Positions 1 through 8,862 are shown, counted from the stretch's first letter. The stretch is 64,000 nt of DNA from Tessaracoccus massiliensis (GCF_000826065.2 NZ_LN623543.1:164144-228143); one strand, 5' to 3'. The notes: generated from the sequence alone by a model not told the origin. Made by a program: numbers and translations.

Positions 1-71
1 GCGGGGTGAAGGGGGTCGAGGCCCTCAAGAATCGGGGTTACCACACCGCCTGATCTTCAAGGACCTCGACG

Positions 72-221
72 ATGCCCGATCCTACTTCCTGCTGCCGTGC
101 CGCGGGCGGCTACTGCCAGCGCTGTGATCTTTTGGTGGGGTTGCCGGGGCTGCATGTGGTCGGTGTCGCCCGCGACGAGGCGGGGACTGCTGAGGATGTG
201 GTTGACCCCAAGACCGCATGA
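72..221 (+). pseudogene. Remnant of an ISL3-like transposase N-terminus
   Basis: A short open frame of 49 codons contains the segment GLPGLHVVGVARDEAG, which resembles the N-terminal part of ISL3-family transposases just before their zinc-finger region. It stops at 219-221, so at most the first tenth of such a protein remains. Just upstream (3-53) another frame ends in ALKNRGYHTA and a TGA. That is the tail of some protein cut by the window edge, and I could not identify it. The setting is mobile-element debris next to an IS3-type remnant. The family assignment rests on a short motif and is weak. Confidence 0.3.
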
Positions 222-248
222 TCCCTGGAAGGGGGTTGTGCCGGAAGG

Positions 249-457
249 ATGGCAATCATGCCGAAGATCACCTACACCGACGAGTTCAAGTGTGACGCGG
301 TCGCGCTGGTCGCCTCTGGCATGCCGCACAAGCAGGTCGTCAAAGACATGGGGATGGCCAAGACCACCCTGCAGGCGTGGGTCCGCGACGCTCGTTTTCT
401 GTCCCACGGGATGACTCCGACCGCCGATCCGGAGTAGCGCAAGGACATGCCCCAGGC
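249..457 (+). pseudogene. Truncated IS3-family transposase OrfA (helix-turn-helix part)
   Basis: Residues 1-62 (TYTDEFKCDAVALVASGMPHKQVVKDMG..TTLQAWVRDARF) match the N-terminal helix-turn-helix of IS3-family OrfA proteins, which bind the element ends. The frame meets a TAG at 435-437, where family members usually have a Glu codon after ADPE. It then continues recognisably as RKDMPQALR up to about 457-464. There it runs directly into the 3' part of a thioredoxin gene. So it carries a nonsense codon and is cut off before its leucine-zipper region, and no OrfB follows. It is a dead remnant. The start could be 249 or the ATG at 258. Confidence 0.6.
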
Positions 458-604
458 GTTGCGGACGTCATCGTCTTCTCGCAGGCGGGGGCACTGCCGG
501 AGGCCGGCCTCGAGGAGCTCATCGAGGCCGTCGAGGAACTCGACATGGCAGAGGTGCACGCAGAGATCGCCAAGCAGCAGGCCGGTGCCGCCGAGGCACA
601 GTGA
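458..604 (+). pseudogene. C-terminal fragment of a thioredoxin gene (trxA), 5' part lost
   Basis: The frame reads VADVIVFSQAGALPEAGLEELIEAVEELDMAEVHAEIAKQQ and ends with TGA at 602-604. This corresponds to the last strand and helix of actinobacterial TrxA proteins, which typically read FxQPGALPxxxLxxLIxxVxxLDMxxVR. The CGPC active site and the first two thirds of the protein are absent. The sequence upstream is IS3 OrfA in a different frame, so the gene was truncated by insertion or recombination. A strong terminator follows at 631-660, as expected after the original gene. The fragment would not be functional. Confidence 0.6.
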
Positions 605-630
605 GGCGCTGATCCACTTTCAACGAGGAG

Positions 631-668
631 CCGCCGGGTTGAGATTCCTCAACCCGGCGGTTTCGTGT
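631..668. terminator. Rho-independent terminator between the trxA remnant and the SDR gene
   Basis: A perfect 13-bp stem (631-643 with 648-660), a 4-base loop ATTC, then TTT on the plus strand. It lies between the convergent ends of the thioredoxin fragment and the SDR gene, so it probably serves both directions. Confidence 0.8.
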
Positions 669-682
669 GTGGTCTCAGGGCA

Positions 683-1588
683 TCAGAAGACGGGGCGGCC
701 GCCCGTCACGCCGATGACCGTCGCGGAGACGTAGGAAGCCTCCTGGGGGCTCGCCAGGAACACGAACGCGCCGGCCAACTCCGACGGCTGGCCCGGGCGG
801 CCCAGAGGAGTGTCGACGCCGAACTCGGGCATGTCGTCGGCGTCCTTCGTGGCGGGCTGCAGCGGCGTCCAGATGGGGCCGGGGGCCACACAGTTGACAC
901 GGATGCCCTTCGGGCCCAGCTCGGCGGCCAGGTTGACCGTGTAGTTGTTGATCGCGGCCTTGGTGGCCGCGTAATCGATGAGGTCCACCGAGGGGTCGTA
1001 GGCCTGGATCGAACTGTTGTTGATGATGGAGTCGCCCTTGCCCAGGTACTTCAGCGCCTGCTGTGACATCCAGAACATGGCGTACAGGTTCGTCTTGAAG
1101 GTGCGGTCCATCTCGTCGGTCTTCAGGTCGGCAAGGCCCCCGTCACGTCGGGCCCACTGGAAGCCGGCGTTGTTGACCAGAATGTTGAGCCCACCCAGTT
1201 GGTCGGCCGCGTCGTCGACGACCTTGCGCGCGATGGCTTCCTCGGTGATGTCGCCCGGCAGGAGGACGCACGTGCGGCCCGCCTCTTCCACCAGCTTCTT
1301 CACGTCCTCGGCGTCCGACTGCTCCTCGGGGAGGTAGCTCAGCGCGACGTCGGCACCCTCGCGTGCGAACGCGATGGCGACCGCTCGGCCGATGCCGGAG
1401 TCGCCGCCGGTGATGAGGGCCTTCAAGCCGGGGAGGCGGTCCCGCCCGATCCAGGTCTCTTCGCCGTGGTCCGGCACGGGTTCCATCTGGGTGGTCAGGC
1501 CCGGGGGTTCCTGGGTCTGCGCGGGGAACCCACCCTTGTCCGTGGTGAGTGCTTCGGCTGCCTTGTCAGTTGCATGCAGATCAGTCAT
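683..1588 (-). CDS. Short-chain dehydrogenase/reductase, general-stress (YghA/YhdF-like) type
   Basis: A 301-residue NAD(P)-dependent oxidoreductase of the SDR superfamily. The glycine motif TGGDSGIG is at residues 60-67, NNAG at 139-142, and the catalytic Tyr-Lys pair YAATK at 206-210, with Ser at 192-193. The roughly 50-residue N-terminal extension, rich in acidic and proline residues and ending in IGRDRLPGLKALITGG, is typical of the subgroup containing E. coli YghA and Bacillus YhdF, linked to general stress. The substrate cannot be told from sequence. It is monocistronic or follows the small membrane-protein gene on the same strand after a 52-base gap. Confidence 0.85.
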   Translation of the reverse strand: MTDLHATDKAAEALTTDKGGFPAQTQEPPGLTTQMEPVPDHGEETWIGRDRLPGLKALITGGDSGIGRAVAIAFAREGADVALSYLPEEQSDAEDVKKLVEEAGRTCVLLPGDITEEAIARKVVDDAADQLGGLNILVNNAGFQWARRDGGLADLKTDEMDRTFKTNLYAMFWMSQQALKYLGKGDSIINNSSIQAYDPSVDLIDYAATKAAINNYTVNLAAELGPKGIRVNCVAPGPIWTPLQPATKDADDMPEFGVDTPLGRPGQPSELAGAFVFLASPQEASYVSATVIGVTGGRPVF

Positions 1589-1640
1589 GCCGCCAGTCTT
1601 CCGCGCCGTAGGCGGGGAACCAACCCCCTCAGGGGTAGAG

Positions 1641-1931
1641 CTACTTCGGGACGAAGGTGGGGTAGATCTTGGCGAAGCTCAGCTCGTAGCCCATGCCGTG
1701 CGAGACGATCACCCCGATGCCCAGCGCGATGGCGAGCAGCACCACGCCGAACGCGAAGCCCGCCACCACCTTGGCGAACGGATGGGGCGTATGGTCGTCG
1801 ACGTTCTGGTGGGCGCCGTAGGAGAGGGCGCGGATACCGAACGAGAAGATCGCGGGCAGCCCGGCTCCCAGGATCAAACCGGCGAGGAGGACGTGCCAGG
1901 CACCTTCGAGGGCGAGCCAGAGGTTGTTCAT
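1641..1931 (-). CDS. Small membrane protein coupled to the phosphate transporter
   Basis: A 96-residue protein with two hydrophobic segments (about residues 8-33 and 55-77) separated by a polar, His-rich loop (HQNVDDHTPHP). Its ATG overlaps the stop of the upstream PiT transporter gene by four bases, so the two are almost certainly co-translated. Small membrane proteins of this kind often follow pit genes in actinobacteria. Their role is unknown; an accessory role to the transporter is inference from position only. Confidence 0.7.
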   Translation of the reverse strand: MNNLWLALEGAWHVLLAGLILGAGLPAIFSFGIRALSYGAHQNVDDHTPHPFAKVVAGFAFGVVLLAIALGIGVIVSHGMGYELSFAKIYPTFVPK

Positions 1932-3208
1932 GCCTTGCTCCTGATCCTGCTCTTGCGCTTGGGCTCGACGATGGGCTGGTCAGGCAGCTGGCGCTCCGTG
2001 ACCTCCTCCACCCAGTCGTCGTTGACGTTGCGATGGTCGATGCGGTTCTTCAGCGAGCGGAGGTACATCCAGGCCGAGGCCGCCAGCAGAATGAGGAAGA
2101 TCACAATGGCTCCCAGGAGGCCGCCGATCGCGTTGCCGACGAACCAGACAGCCGCGCCGACGAGGCCGGCAGACGGCAGCGTGATGGCCCACGCCATCAG
2201 CATGCGGGCAGCCACGGACCAGTTCACCTTCGCGCCCCGCTTGCCGACGCCGGCGCCGAGGATGGAGCCTGTGGCGACGTGGGTGGTGGACAGCGCGAAG
2301 CCCATCTGGCTGGAGGCCAGGATGACTGCGGCCGACGACGACTCGGCCGCCATGCCCTGGGGGGAGGAGATCTCGACGAGGCCCTTGCCGAGCGTGCGGA
2401 TGATGCGCCAGCCGCCGAGGTAGGTGCCCAGCGCGATGAACACCGCGCAGGCCAGCTTGACCCAGAACGGCACCGATTCGAGATCCGTGTGGATGCCGGT
2501 GGCGATCAGCGCCAGGGTGATCACGCCCATGGTCTTCTGCGCGTCGTTGGTGCCGTGCGCCAGCGAGACCAGCGAGGCCGAACCGATCTGGCCCCAACGG
2601 AAACCGCCTTCGCGGTACTTGTCCGCCACGCCCTGGGTGATCCGGTAGACCAGCCACGTGCCCACGGTGGCCACCGCGATGGCGATGAGGGGCGACATCA
2701 ACCCGGGGAGTACCACCTTGCCGACCACGCCGTCGAGCTTGGTGCCGTCACCGGCCCACTTCACGCCGCTGGCACCGAGGCCGGCCATCGTGGCGCCGAT
2801 CAGGCCCCCGAAGAGCGCGTGGGATGAGCTGGAGGGCAGGCCCAGCAGCCAGGTCAGCAGGTTCCAGACGACCGCCCCCACGAGGCCGGCGAGGATGATC
2901 ATCAGCAGCGCCATGCCGCCGTCGCCGATCAGCTCGGGGCGGGGCGCGCCGTTGGCGTCCTGGATGTTCACCACGGCGTTGGTGACGGTGAGTGCCACCT
3001 CCACGGACAGGAAGGCGCCGACAAGGTTCAGGATGGCGGACAACGTGACAGCGGTCTTGGGCTTGAGGGCCTTGGTTGCGATGGACGTGGCCATCGCGTT
3101 AGCGGTGTCATGGAATCCGTTGGTGAAGTCGAACGCCAGTGCGGTGACGACGACGAGCGCAAGCACGATCAGTTCGGGGGACACGCGCCATAGTGTGCTA
3201 CGTCCCAT
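1928..3208 (-). CDS. pitA: PiT-family low-affinity inorganic phosphate transporter
   Basis: A 426-residue polytopic membrane protein that imports metal-phosphate with protons. The two PiT repeats are visible: GFHDTANAMATSIATKAL near the N-terminus and AHGTNDAQKTMGVI in the second half, both matching the family signature GxNDxxNA. Membrane segments run through most of the protein, and the last 40 residues are a charged cytoplasmic tail. The start is uncertain. The ATG at 3206-3208 has no clear ribosome site, and a GTG at 3182-3184 (VSPELIVLALVVV) would start right before the first helix. The small membrane protein overlaps its end. Confidence 0.88.
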   Translation of the reverse strand: MGRSTLWRVSPELIVLALVVVTALAFDFTNGFHDTANAMATSIATKALKPKTAVTLSAILNLVGAFLSVEVALTVTNAVVNIQDANGAPRPELIGDGGMALLMIILAGLVGAVVWNLLTWLLGLPSSSSHALFGGLIGATMAGLGASGVKWAGDGTKLDGVVGKVVLPGLMSPLIAIAVATVGTWLVYRITQGVADKYREGGFRWGQIGSASLVSLAHGTNDAQKTMGVITLALIATGIHTDLESVPFWVKLACAVFIALGTYLGGWRIIRTLGKGLVEISSPQGMAAESSSAAVILASSQMGFALSTTHVATGSILGAGVGKRGAKVNWSVAARMLMAWAITLPSAGLVGAAVWFVGNAIGGLLGAIVIFLILLAASAWMYLRSLKNRIDHRNVNDDWVEEVTERQLPDQPIVEPKRKSRIRSKA

Positions 3209-3343
3209 GCCCGATCGCGTAATCGGGGCGAGTTAACTGCCGGATGCCCCTAATGACTTCGCGTCTCAGTGAAACAAAGATGAGCTTCCGATGTCCCGGT
3301 CAGCAGTGGAGGATTATCGGATGGGGCTTCTACGATGATCCCC

Positions 3344-4039
3344 ATGGCGACGCAACGCAACCACACCTCCCTGCTCCAGGTGGGCAGCGTGCGTGCCGAG
3401 GTCACGTACAAACACATCAAGAACCTGCGGCTGCGTGTGGTGCCCCCGGACGGCGAGGTGAAGATCTCCGTGCCCTGGGGGGTGCCTGAGGAGACCGTGA
3501 GGGAGTTCGTGCGCAGCCATGAGGCGTGGCTGGCCCAGGCAAGGGAGCGGATCCGTCGGGCGTGCCCACCGAAGGAGGTGCTGGCCGACGGCGGCCGCAC
3601 CCGCCTTTGGGGGCGGTGGCGCGAGGTCCGCGTCGAGGAGGGGGCCAGGGCCTGGGCCCGTCTGAAAGGGGACCAGATCGTGCTGTCCGGGCCGGATGAG
3701 GAGGCCCACAGACGCGGCCTGGAGAACCTCTACCGCAGGGAACTGGCTGATGCGGTGCCTGTGTTGTTCGCAGAGTGGGAGCCCCGGGTCGGGCACCGCC
3801 ACCAGAAGCTGAGGCTGCGCCGCATGACCTCCCGATGGGGATCCTGCAACGTGCGAACCGCGTCCATCACACTCAACACTGCGTTGGCGGAGTATCCCCC
3901 AGAGGCGCTCGAGTACGTCGTCGTCCACGAGTTGATGCACCTCGTGGAGCGCAGCCACGGGCCGCGGTTCGTGGCGGGAATGGACCGGCTGTTGCCGGAT
4001 TGGCGCGCGCGCAGGCAGGCACTGAGAGGCCAACCGTGA
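3344..4039 (+). CDS. YgjP-like (DUF45) zinc metallopeptidase domain protein
   Basis: A 231-residue protein of the YgjP/DUF45 family. The conserved SRWGSC motif is at about residues 163-168, and the zinc-binding HExxH appears as HELMH at about 195-199, with a further His at 205. Family members are WSS-like metalloproteases of unclear substrate. I place the start at ATG 3344 rather than the ATG at 3335. A -10-like TACGAT at 3331-3336 sits 7 bases before it, which fits a leaderless transcript, and no ribosome site is visible for either start. The next gene begins inside its stop codon (GTGA), so the two form an operon. Confidence 0.8.
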   Translation: MATQRNHTSLLQVGSVRAEVTYKHIKNLRLRVVPPDGEVKISVPWGVPEETVREFVRSHEAWLAQARERIRRACPPKEVLADGGRTRLWGRWREVRVEEGARAWARLKGDQIVLSGPDEEAHRRGLENLYRRELADAVPVLFAEWEPRVGHRHQKLRLRRMTSRWGSCNVRTASITLNTALAEYPPEALEYVVVHELMHLVERSHGPRFVAGMDRLLPDWRARRQALRGQP

Positions 4040-4899
4040 AGGTTCTGGCGGAGGAGCGGTGGCGGCGCCGCGCGGAGGAACACCGCGCTCGGGTAGGGGC
4101 CGAACTGGCTGATGTGGTGTGGCGGCGGGATCGCGGCCTGAAACATCCTGTCGACGATTTCCTGTTCCACTACTACAACCTGCGCCCCGGGCACCTGGCC
4201 CGGTGGCACCCGGGCGTCGGCGTGAGGCTGCAAGGGGCCGACGAATTCGTGGGCCGCCCCTTCTACTCGGCCGAAGCGTCCGCCGTGCAGTTCGATGCCG
4301 CTGCCTTCCTGGCGAAGCGCGGCGGGACGGTGGGCACCGCGCAGGAACTCCTGTCGGCCACCGCGAGCCGCCCGCCGCGCTTCGGGTGCTTCGGCATGCA
4401 CGAATGGGCCATGGTCTACCGGCTGCAGCCGGGGGAGACCCGGCACCCCTACCTGAAGCTACGCTTCCCGCAGGAGGAGGTGGCCCGCATCGTGGAGCAG
4501 GTGGGTTGCCGGTGCTCGCACTTCGACGCCTTCCGGTTCTTCACCGAGCCGGCCAAGCCACTCAACACCCTCCAGCCCAGCCGGGAGACACAACCGGAGC
4601 TTGATCAGCCCGGCTGCCTGCACGTCAACATGGATCTCTACCGCTGGGCAGGGAAACTGTCGCCCGCCGTCGGCTCGGAGTTGCTGCTTGAGACCTTCGT
4701 GCTGGCGCGTGAGATCCGGGTGGTGGACATGCAGGCCTCCGCCTATGACCTGAGGGAATGGGGATATGAGCCCATCAAGGTTGAGACCGCAGAGGGGCGC
4801 AGCGAGTACGCCGCACGGCAACGGGCCTTCGCTGAGCGGGCAGCAGCGCTGAGGCATCGGCTGCTGGAGGTCATCGAGGCACTCGTCACTGCGCGCTGA
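4036..4899 (+). CDS. Conserved actinobacterial protein, family often labelled 3-methyladenine DNA glycosylase
   Basis: A 287-residue protein starting at GTG 4036, which overlaps the stop of the metallopeptidase gene by four bases. Recognisable conserved stretches are HPVDDFLFHYYNLRPGHLARWHPG and the C-terminal ASAYDLREWGYEPIKVETAEGRSEYAARQR. This actinobacterial family is commonly annotated as a 3-methyladenine DNA glycosylase, but I see no helix-hairpin-helix or other glycosylase motif, so that name should be treated as unproven. The protein is soluble, with no signal peptide, and has a predicted helical C-terminus. Co-translation with a YgjP-like protein is the only contextual clue. Confidence 0.65.
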   Translation: MKVLAEERWRRRAEEHRARVGAELADVVWRRDRGLKHPVDDFLFHYYNLRPGHLARWHPGVGVRLQGADEFVGRPFYSAEASAVQFDAAAFLAKRGGTVGTAQELLSATASRPPRFGCFGMHEWAMVYRLQPGETRHPYLKLRFPQEEVARIVEQVGCRCSHFDAFRFFTEPAKPLNTLQPSRETQPELDQPGCLHVNMDLYRWAGKLSPAVGSELLLETFVLAREIRVVDMQASAYDLREWGYEPIKVETAEGRSEYAARQRAFAERAAALRHRLLEVIEALVTAR

Positions 4900-4988
4900 C
4901 AGCCGCTCCGCGTGTCCCACCCGGAGGCGTGGTGAGAACTTCTATTCTGCTGGTGACCGAACCGTCCTTCCCCCTTTTGAGGTTCACC

Positions 4989-6269
4989 GTGATTTCTGCG
5001 CCAACGATCAGACGCGCCGCCGTGGCGGCAGTCGCCGCCCTCAGCCTGCTCGCTACGTCCTGCGCGCCCGAGGCCTACGTACCTGATGTCGCGCGGCCTG
5101 CCGCCAATCCCGGCGCCGACGCGGACACGGCGCTGGACGCCGCCCGTCCCTTGGAGAGGCCAGCAACTCCGTTGGTGCGCCCCACGCCGGAAGCCACCCC
5201 CGCACCCATGCCCACGCGATCAGCAACGTCAACTCCCGCTCCTGAGCCGATGACGAGCCCCACGCCGGCTGCTGAACCCACCGAGCCCGCGCCCGAGCCG
5301 ACACAGCAGGAGGTGGGCGCTGAGGTGCAGCCGGCAGCGTCGGAGGTGCCGGAGGCCGAGGCGACGGCGCCGCCCATCCTGCAGCAGGGCGACGACTCCG
5401 ATCAGGTCCGCGAACTCCAGCACCGGCTCATGCAGCTCAACTGGTTCTCCGGGCGGATCACCGGCACCTACGCAGACCAGACCCGGCTCGCCGTCGAGGG
5501 CTTCCAGGTCAAGCGCGGGCTACCGGGCACCGGGGCAGTAGATCAGGCCACCTGGGACCGGCTGCTCGAGATGACGCGCACGCCCACGCACGATGAGATG
5601 CACAACGTCCTCAAGCCCGGCCCGGCGCTCTTCGCCTCGGGCAGCACCGGTGACGCCGTCAAGGATCTGCAAGCTCGTCTCAAGCAGCTCAAGTGGTACT
5701 CCGAACTGATCGATGGGGAGTTCGGCCCCCAGACGGTGGCCGCGGTGGAAGGGTTCCAGGCCAAGCGCGAGATCCCCGTCACCGGAGAGGTGGATCAGCG
5801 CACGCTCGACAGACTGACCTCCATGTCACGCAAGCCCACCACGGACGAACTCAACAACGTGGTCGCCGCGGCCGCGCCCAAGGAGGAGGCCCTCACGCTG
5901 GACGACCGGTGCCTCCAGGGCCGGGTGGTGTGCATCTCCAAGAAGCAGCGCAAGCTCGCCTGGGTCATCGACGGAAAGGTGCACATGACCATGGACGTGC
6001 GCTTCGGGTCAGAGCTCACCCCCACCAGGGAGGGCACGTTCTCCGTCGGCTGGAAGTCGCGCAACCACGTCAGCAAGCTCTACGGCTCGCCCATGCCCTA
6101 CGCCCTGTTCTTCAGCGGTGGGCAGGCGGTGCACTACTCGGCGGATTTCGCCGCACGCGGCTACAACGGCTCTTCGCATGGCTGCGTCAACGTGCGCGAC
6201 AAGGAAGCGGTCGCCGCGCTGTTCGACGCGGTGCGTGAGGGTGACAAGGTGGTCGTGTACGTCGGATAG
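4989..6269 (+). CDS. L,D-transpeptidase lipoprotein with two peptidoglycan-binding domains
   Basis: Makes or edits 3-3 peptidoglycan cross-links outside the membrane. From the N-terminus: a lipoprotein signal peptide ending in the lipobox LATSC; a long Pro/Ala/Glu/Thr-rich linker; two peptidoglycan_binding_1 repeats (each with SDQVRELQHRL or GDAVKDLQARL, an LKWYSELIDGEFGPQT-like core and TLDRL); and a YkuD catalytic domain at the C-terminus with the active-site motif SSHGCVNVR. I chose GTG 4989, preceded by TTGAGG, because it puts the signal peptide at the N-terminus. GTGs at 4929 and 4932 would add about 20 unlikely residues. Confidence 0.87.
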   Translation: MISAPTIRRAAVAAVAALSLLATSCAPEAYVPDVARPAANPGADADTALDAARPLERPATPLVRPTPEATPAPMPTRSATSTPAPEPMTSPTPAAEPTEPAPEPTQQEVGAEVQPAASEVPEAEATAPPILQQGDDSDQVRELQHRLMQLNWFSGRITGTYADQTRLAVEGFQVKRGLPGTGAVDQATWDRLLEMTRTPTHDEMHNVLKPGPALFASGSTGDAVKDLQARLKQLKWYSELIDGEFGPQTVAAVEGFQAKREIPVTGEVDQRTLDRLTSMSRKPTTDELNNVVAAAAPKEEALTLDDRCLQGRVVCISKKQRKLAWVIDGKVHMTMDVRFGSELTPTREGTFSVGWKSRNHVSKLYGSPMPYALFFSGGQAVHYSADFAARGYNGSSHGCVNVRDKEAVAALFDAVREGDKVVVYVG

Positions 6270-6317
6270 TCTGTGAACGGATCCGTCTGCGATCCGGATC
6301 CGACCGAAGGGATGCTC

Positions 6318-7250
6318 ATGGAGCCCACCACCCTGCTTGCCATCGCTATGCAGGTGTTCAGTTCATTCCTGTTCGCCAGCGGCGCGATCATGCAGAGCCT
6401 CGGCGTCAAGAGCCAGTTCGACCCCAACGCCGTAGCATCCTCCAACAGGCTCACCATCAAGGGGCTCCTCAAGCTGTTCACGGTGCCCAAGTGGGTCATC
6501 GGCCTGGCCCTCGTCTTCACCGGGGCCGCCATCCACCTCGCAGCGCTGACCTTCGCTCCTGTCTCGGTCGTGCAGCCGGTGGGCATTCTCGCGGTCCCGT
6601 GGTCGGTGTTGTTGGCCTCCAAGATCCACAAGCACGCGATCAGCGCCAAGTTGTGGCGGGCGGTGGCCATCACCGTGCTTGGCGTGGTGGGTTTCACCGT
6701 GTTCTCATCGCTGTTCGCCACGGGGGAGAAGTACGTGAGCTTCTCTGCGATGGTGTGGTCCTTCATCGCGGTGTGCGTGATCTGTGCGGTGCTGTCGTTC
6801 TTCGCCACCCGCACCGTGGCGTGGGCGCGTGCCATCCTCTGGTCCTCGGTGGGTGCGATCTTCTACGGGTTGGCCTCGGGCTTCATGAAGGCCTCGATGA
6901 ACCTCATCCAGAAGCACGATCACAGCTTCGGCAGTTGGCAGTTCATCGTCACCGTCGCGATGATGCTGCTGTGTTACGCGTTGGGTGCGTGGATGATCCA
7001 GCAGGGCTACGCCTCAGGGCCGGCGGAGATCACCGTCGGGACCATGACGACGGTTGATCCCTTCGTGGCGGTGGTGTTCGGCCTGGTGGTGTTGGGCGAA
7101 GGTATGGGCATGGGCATCGGCCCCATGATCGGCATGATCGTCACCGGAGCGCTCGCCGTCTACGGCGTGGCCATGTTGTCGAAGGACCATCCGGACGCCA
7201 TCGAGGAGCGGCGCCGCGCCGAGGCGGCCATCGCCAACGCGGACGTCTAA
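6318..7250 (+). CDS. DMT-superfamily membrane transporter
   Basis: A 310-residue protein with about nine to ten hydrophobic helices arranged as two repeats, as in the drug/metabolite transporter superfamily and the related NIPA-type magnesium transporters. Conserved-looking pieces include the Gly-rich SFLFASGAIMQSLG at the N-terminus, FAPVSVVQPVGIL in the middle of repeat one and TTVDPFVAVVFGLVVLGE in repeat two. The substrate is unknown. ATG 6318 is preferred because GAAGGG lies 6 bases upstream; ATG 6312 is possible. It converges with the next gene, their ends overlapping by four bases (7247-7250). Confidence 0.7.
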   Translation: MEPTTLLAIAMQVFSSFLFASGAIMQSLGVKSQFDPNAVASSNRLTIKGLLKLFTVPKWVIGLALVFTGAAIHLAALTFAPVSVVQPVGILAVPWSVLLASKIHKHAISAKLWRAVAITVLGVVGFTVFSSLFATGEKYVSFSAMVWSFIAVCVICAVLSFFATRTVAWARAILWSSVGAIFYGLASGFMKASMNLIQKHDHSFGSWQFIVTVAMMLLCYALGAWMIQQGYASGPAEITVGTMTTVDPFVAVVFGLVVLGEGMGMGIGPMIGMIVTGALAVYGVAMLSKDHPDAIEERRRAEAAIANADV

Positions 7251-7888
7251 GACCCCTTCACCGGGAGTGCGTTGAGCGCCACCCGCCCCGACGGGGTGGT
7301 CAGCACGATCGTGGAATCCGCGTTGGGCATCACGAATGTCACGTCGCCCTCGTAGGGCTCGTCAGGGCGGGCGCTGAACGAGCGCATGTCCACCGGGTCG
7401 TAGCTTTTGCGGGTCTCGTTGGTGAAGGCGAACAGGGAGAACGCGTAGTCGCCCTGCTCCACCTCGACGCGGATGCGCAGGTTGAGCTGATCCCCGTTCC
7501 ACGTGTAGTTCACGATCTCGAAGATGCCGTCCCCGTTGCCCTCGAAGGGGATGTAGTTGCCCGTGCGTTCAGCGGTGGGTTCCGCCGTGGCTGCAACGCT
7601 GGGGGTGGTGGTGGGTTCCGGGTCAGACCCGTCGAAGAACTGCATGCCGATCACGACGGCGGCCACGACTGCAACGACCCCGAGGACGGCCAACAGCGGG
7701 CCCTTGCCGCGCTTGGGGGGCGCCAGTTGTTCGTAGGACGGTGGCGGGGGAGCCTGCTGGCCGAAGGGCACCCGGGGGTCGCGCCCCTGGGCGTCGTGGA
7801 ACTGCTGGGGCTGCCACGCTGGATCCTGCTTCGCCCACGGCGAGTTGGGGTCGTTGCCCTGCGGCGGGGGCCACTGCGAGTTGCTCAT
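7247..7888 (-). CDS. Single-pass membrane protein with proline-rich cytoplasmic tail
   Basis: A 213-residue hypothetical protein. Residues 1-58 are Pro/Gln/Trp-rich (WPPPQGNDPNSPW, QQAPPPPSYEQL), followed by a basic stop-transfer (KRGKG) and one transmembrane helix (about 64-82, LLAVLGVVAVVAAVVIGMQFF). A Thr/Pro spacer and an extracellular domain of about 100 residues with beta-strand character come next. This architecture is common in actinobacterial surface proteins of unknown function. No enzymatic motif is seen. Its end overlaps the convergent transporter gene. Confidence 0.65.
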   Translation of the reverse strand: MSNSQWPPPQGNDPNSPWAKQDPAWQPQQFHDAQGRDPRVPFGQQAPPPPSYEQLAPPKRGKGPLLAVLGVVAVVAAVVIGMQFFDGSDPEPTTTPSVAATAEPTAERTGNYIPFEGNGDGIFEIVNYTWNGDQLNLRIRVEVEQGDYAFSLFAFTNETRKSYDPVDMRSFSARPDEPYEGDVTFVMPNADSTIVLTTPSGRVALNALPVKGS

Positions 7889-7927
7889 GATGCTTCATAG
7901 CGTACTTGGCGCCGGGGGCCGCCCGCC

Positions 7928-8833
7928 CTATTCCTCGTCCCAGCGCTCCGGTGGGATCGCGCCCTGGTGCACGCGAGCGAGCACCAACCCGACAGGATGA
8001 TCGGGTTCCATGCGGGCCACCTGCTCGAGGCAGGCGGTGGTCTGGGCTCCGTGCCCGGCGAGCCAGCAGGCGATGCCGAGCAGCGCCACCACCGTCGGCT
8101 CAGCGAAGGGCGGTGCCGTGCCCCTGGCTGCCACGAGGTTGGCCCAGATGCCCTGGGCGTTGGCCCTGCTCAGCCTGGTCAGCAGCGCCGCGCAGCGGTC
8201 CTCGTCCGCGAGGAGACATGCGAGGGTGAGCGCGTCGTCCGGCCCCACCGGCGGGTCCGACTCGGCCAGGCTGGCCAGCAGTTCCATCGCTGCCGCCGGT
8301 GTCATCCCTGCGATGTGGCTGGTGGCGTCCTCCACCGCCTGCACTGGTGGCTCAGCCCAGGTGGTCACCGGCGCGACGGCCGCGTCACGAGATTCGTGGA
8401 TGTTGATGCCTTCATACACCGCCCGGGCGGCCACCGAGCTGGACTCGAAGTCGAACTCCAGGGGGCCTTCCCCGTCAGTGAGCGACCAGTAGTGGGAACC
8501 GTCGGTCACCAACGCCTCGAGCACGTTGTCTGCGCCGAAGACGTCACACAGCTCGGTGACCGATGCCCAGACGAGGTCAGGATTCTCGGAGTAGCCCAGC
8601 ACGATGGCGCGCAGGTCTCCGCCCATCTGCCCGGCGGCGCCGTGCATCTGCTCTGCCACCTGGTCGAAGTGGGTGTGGAACCAGTGCACGTCGAGCCGGG
8701 CGGAGAAGGCCACGATGTTGCCTCTCATGCCCAGCACCACGACTGATTCAGTGGGATGGAACTCGAACATGAAGGACGGAAGGGCCAGAAGGTCGGTGCG
8801 GGTGGTGCCACGGAGTACAGGGATCGTCGTCAT
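7928..8833 (-). CDS. DUF4192 domain protein
   Basis: A 301-residue protein matching the actinobacterial DUF4192 family. The N-terminus TDLLALPSFMFEFHPTESVVVLGMRG is the family hallmark, and the C-terminus ends in the usual helical CLEQVARMEPDHPVGLVLARV region. The function is unknown; there is no signal peptide or catalytic motif. The ATG at 8831-8833 has no ribosome site. It is preceded at exactly 29 bases by a bipartite sequence element (8863-8893) that also stands 29 bases before comEA. This suggests shared control with competence genes (inference). Confidence 0.8.
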   Translation of the reverse strand: MTTIPVLRGTTRTDLLALPSFMFEFHPTESVVVLGMRGNIVAFSARLDVHWFHTHFDQVAEQMHGAAGQMGGDLRAIVLGYSENPDLVWASVTELCDVFGADNVLEALVTDGSHYWSLTDGEGPLEFDFESSSVAARAVYEGINIHESRDAAVAPVTTWAEPPVQAVEDATSHIAGMTPAAAMELLASLAESDPPVGPDDALTLACLLADEDRCAALLTRLSRANAQGIWANLVAARGTAPPFAEPTVVALLGIACWLAGHGAQTTACLEQVARMEPDHPVGLVLARVHQGAIPPERWDEE

Positions 8834-8862
8834 ACCAGCACTCTGGCCGGTCGGGCTGGCTG

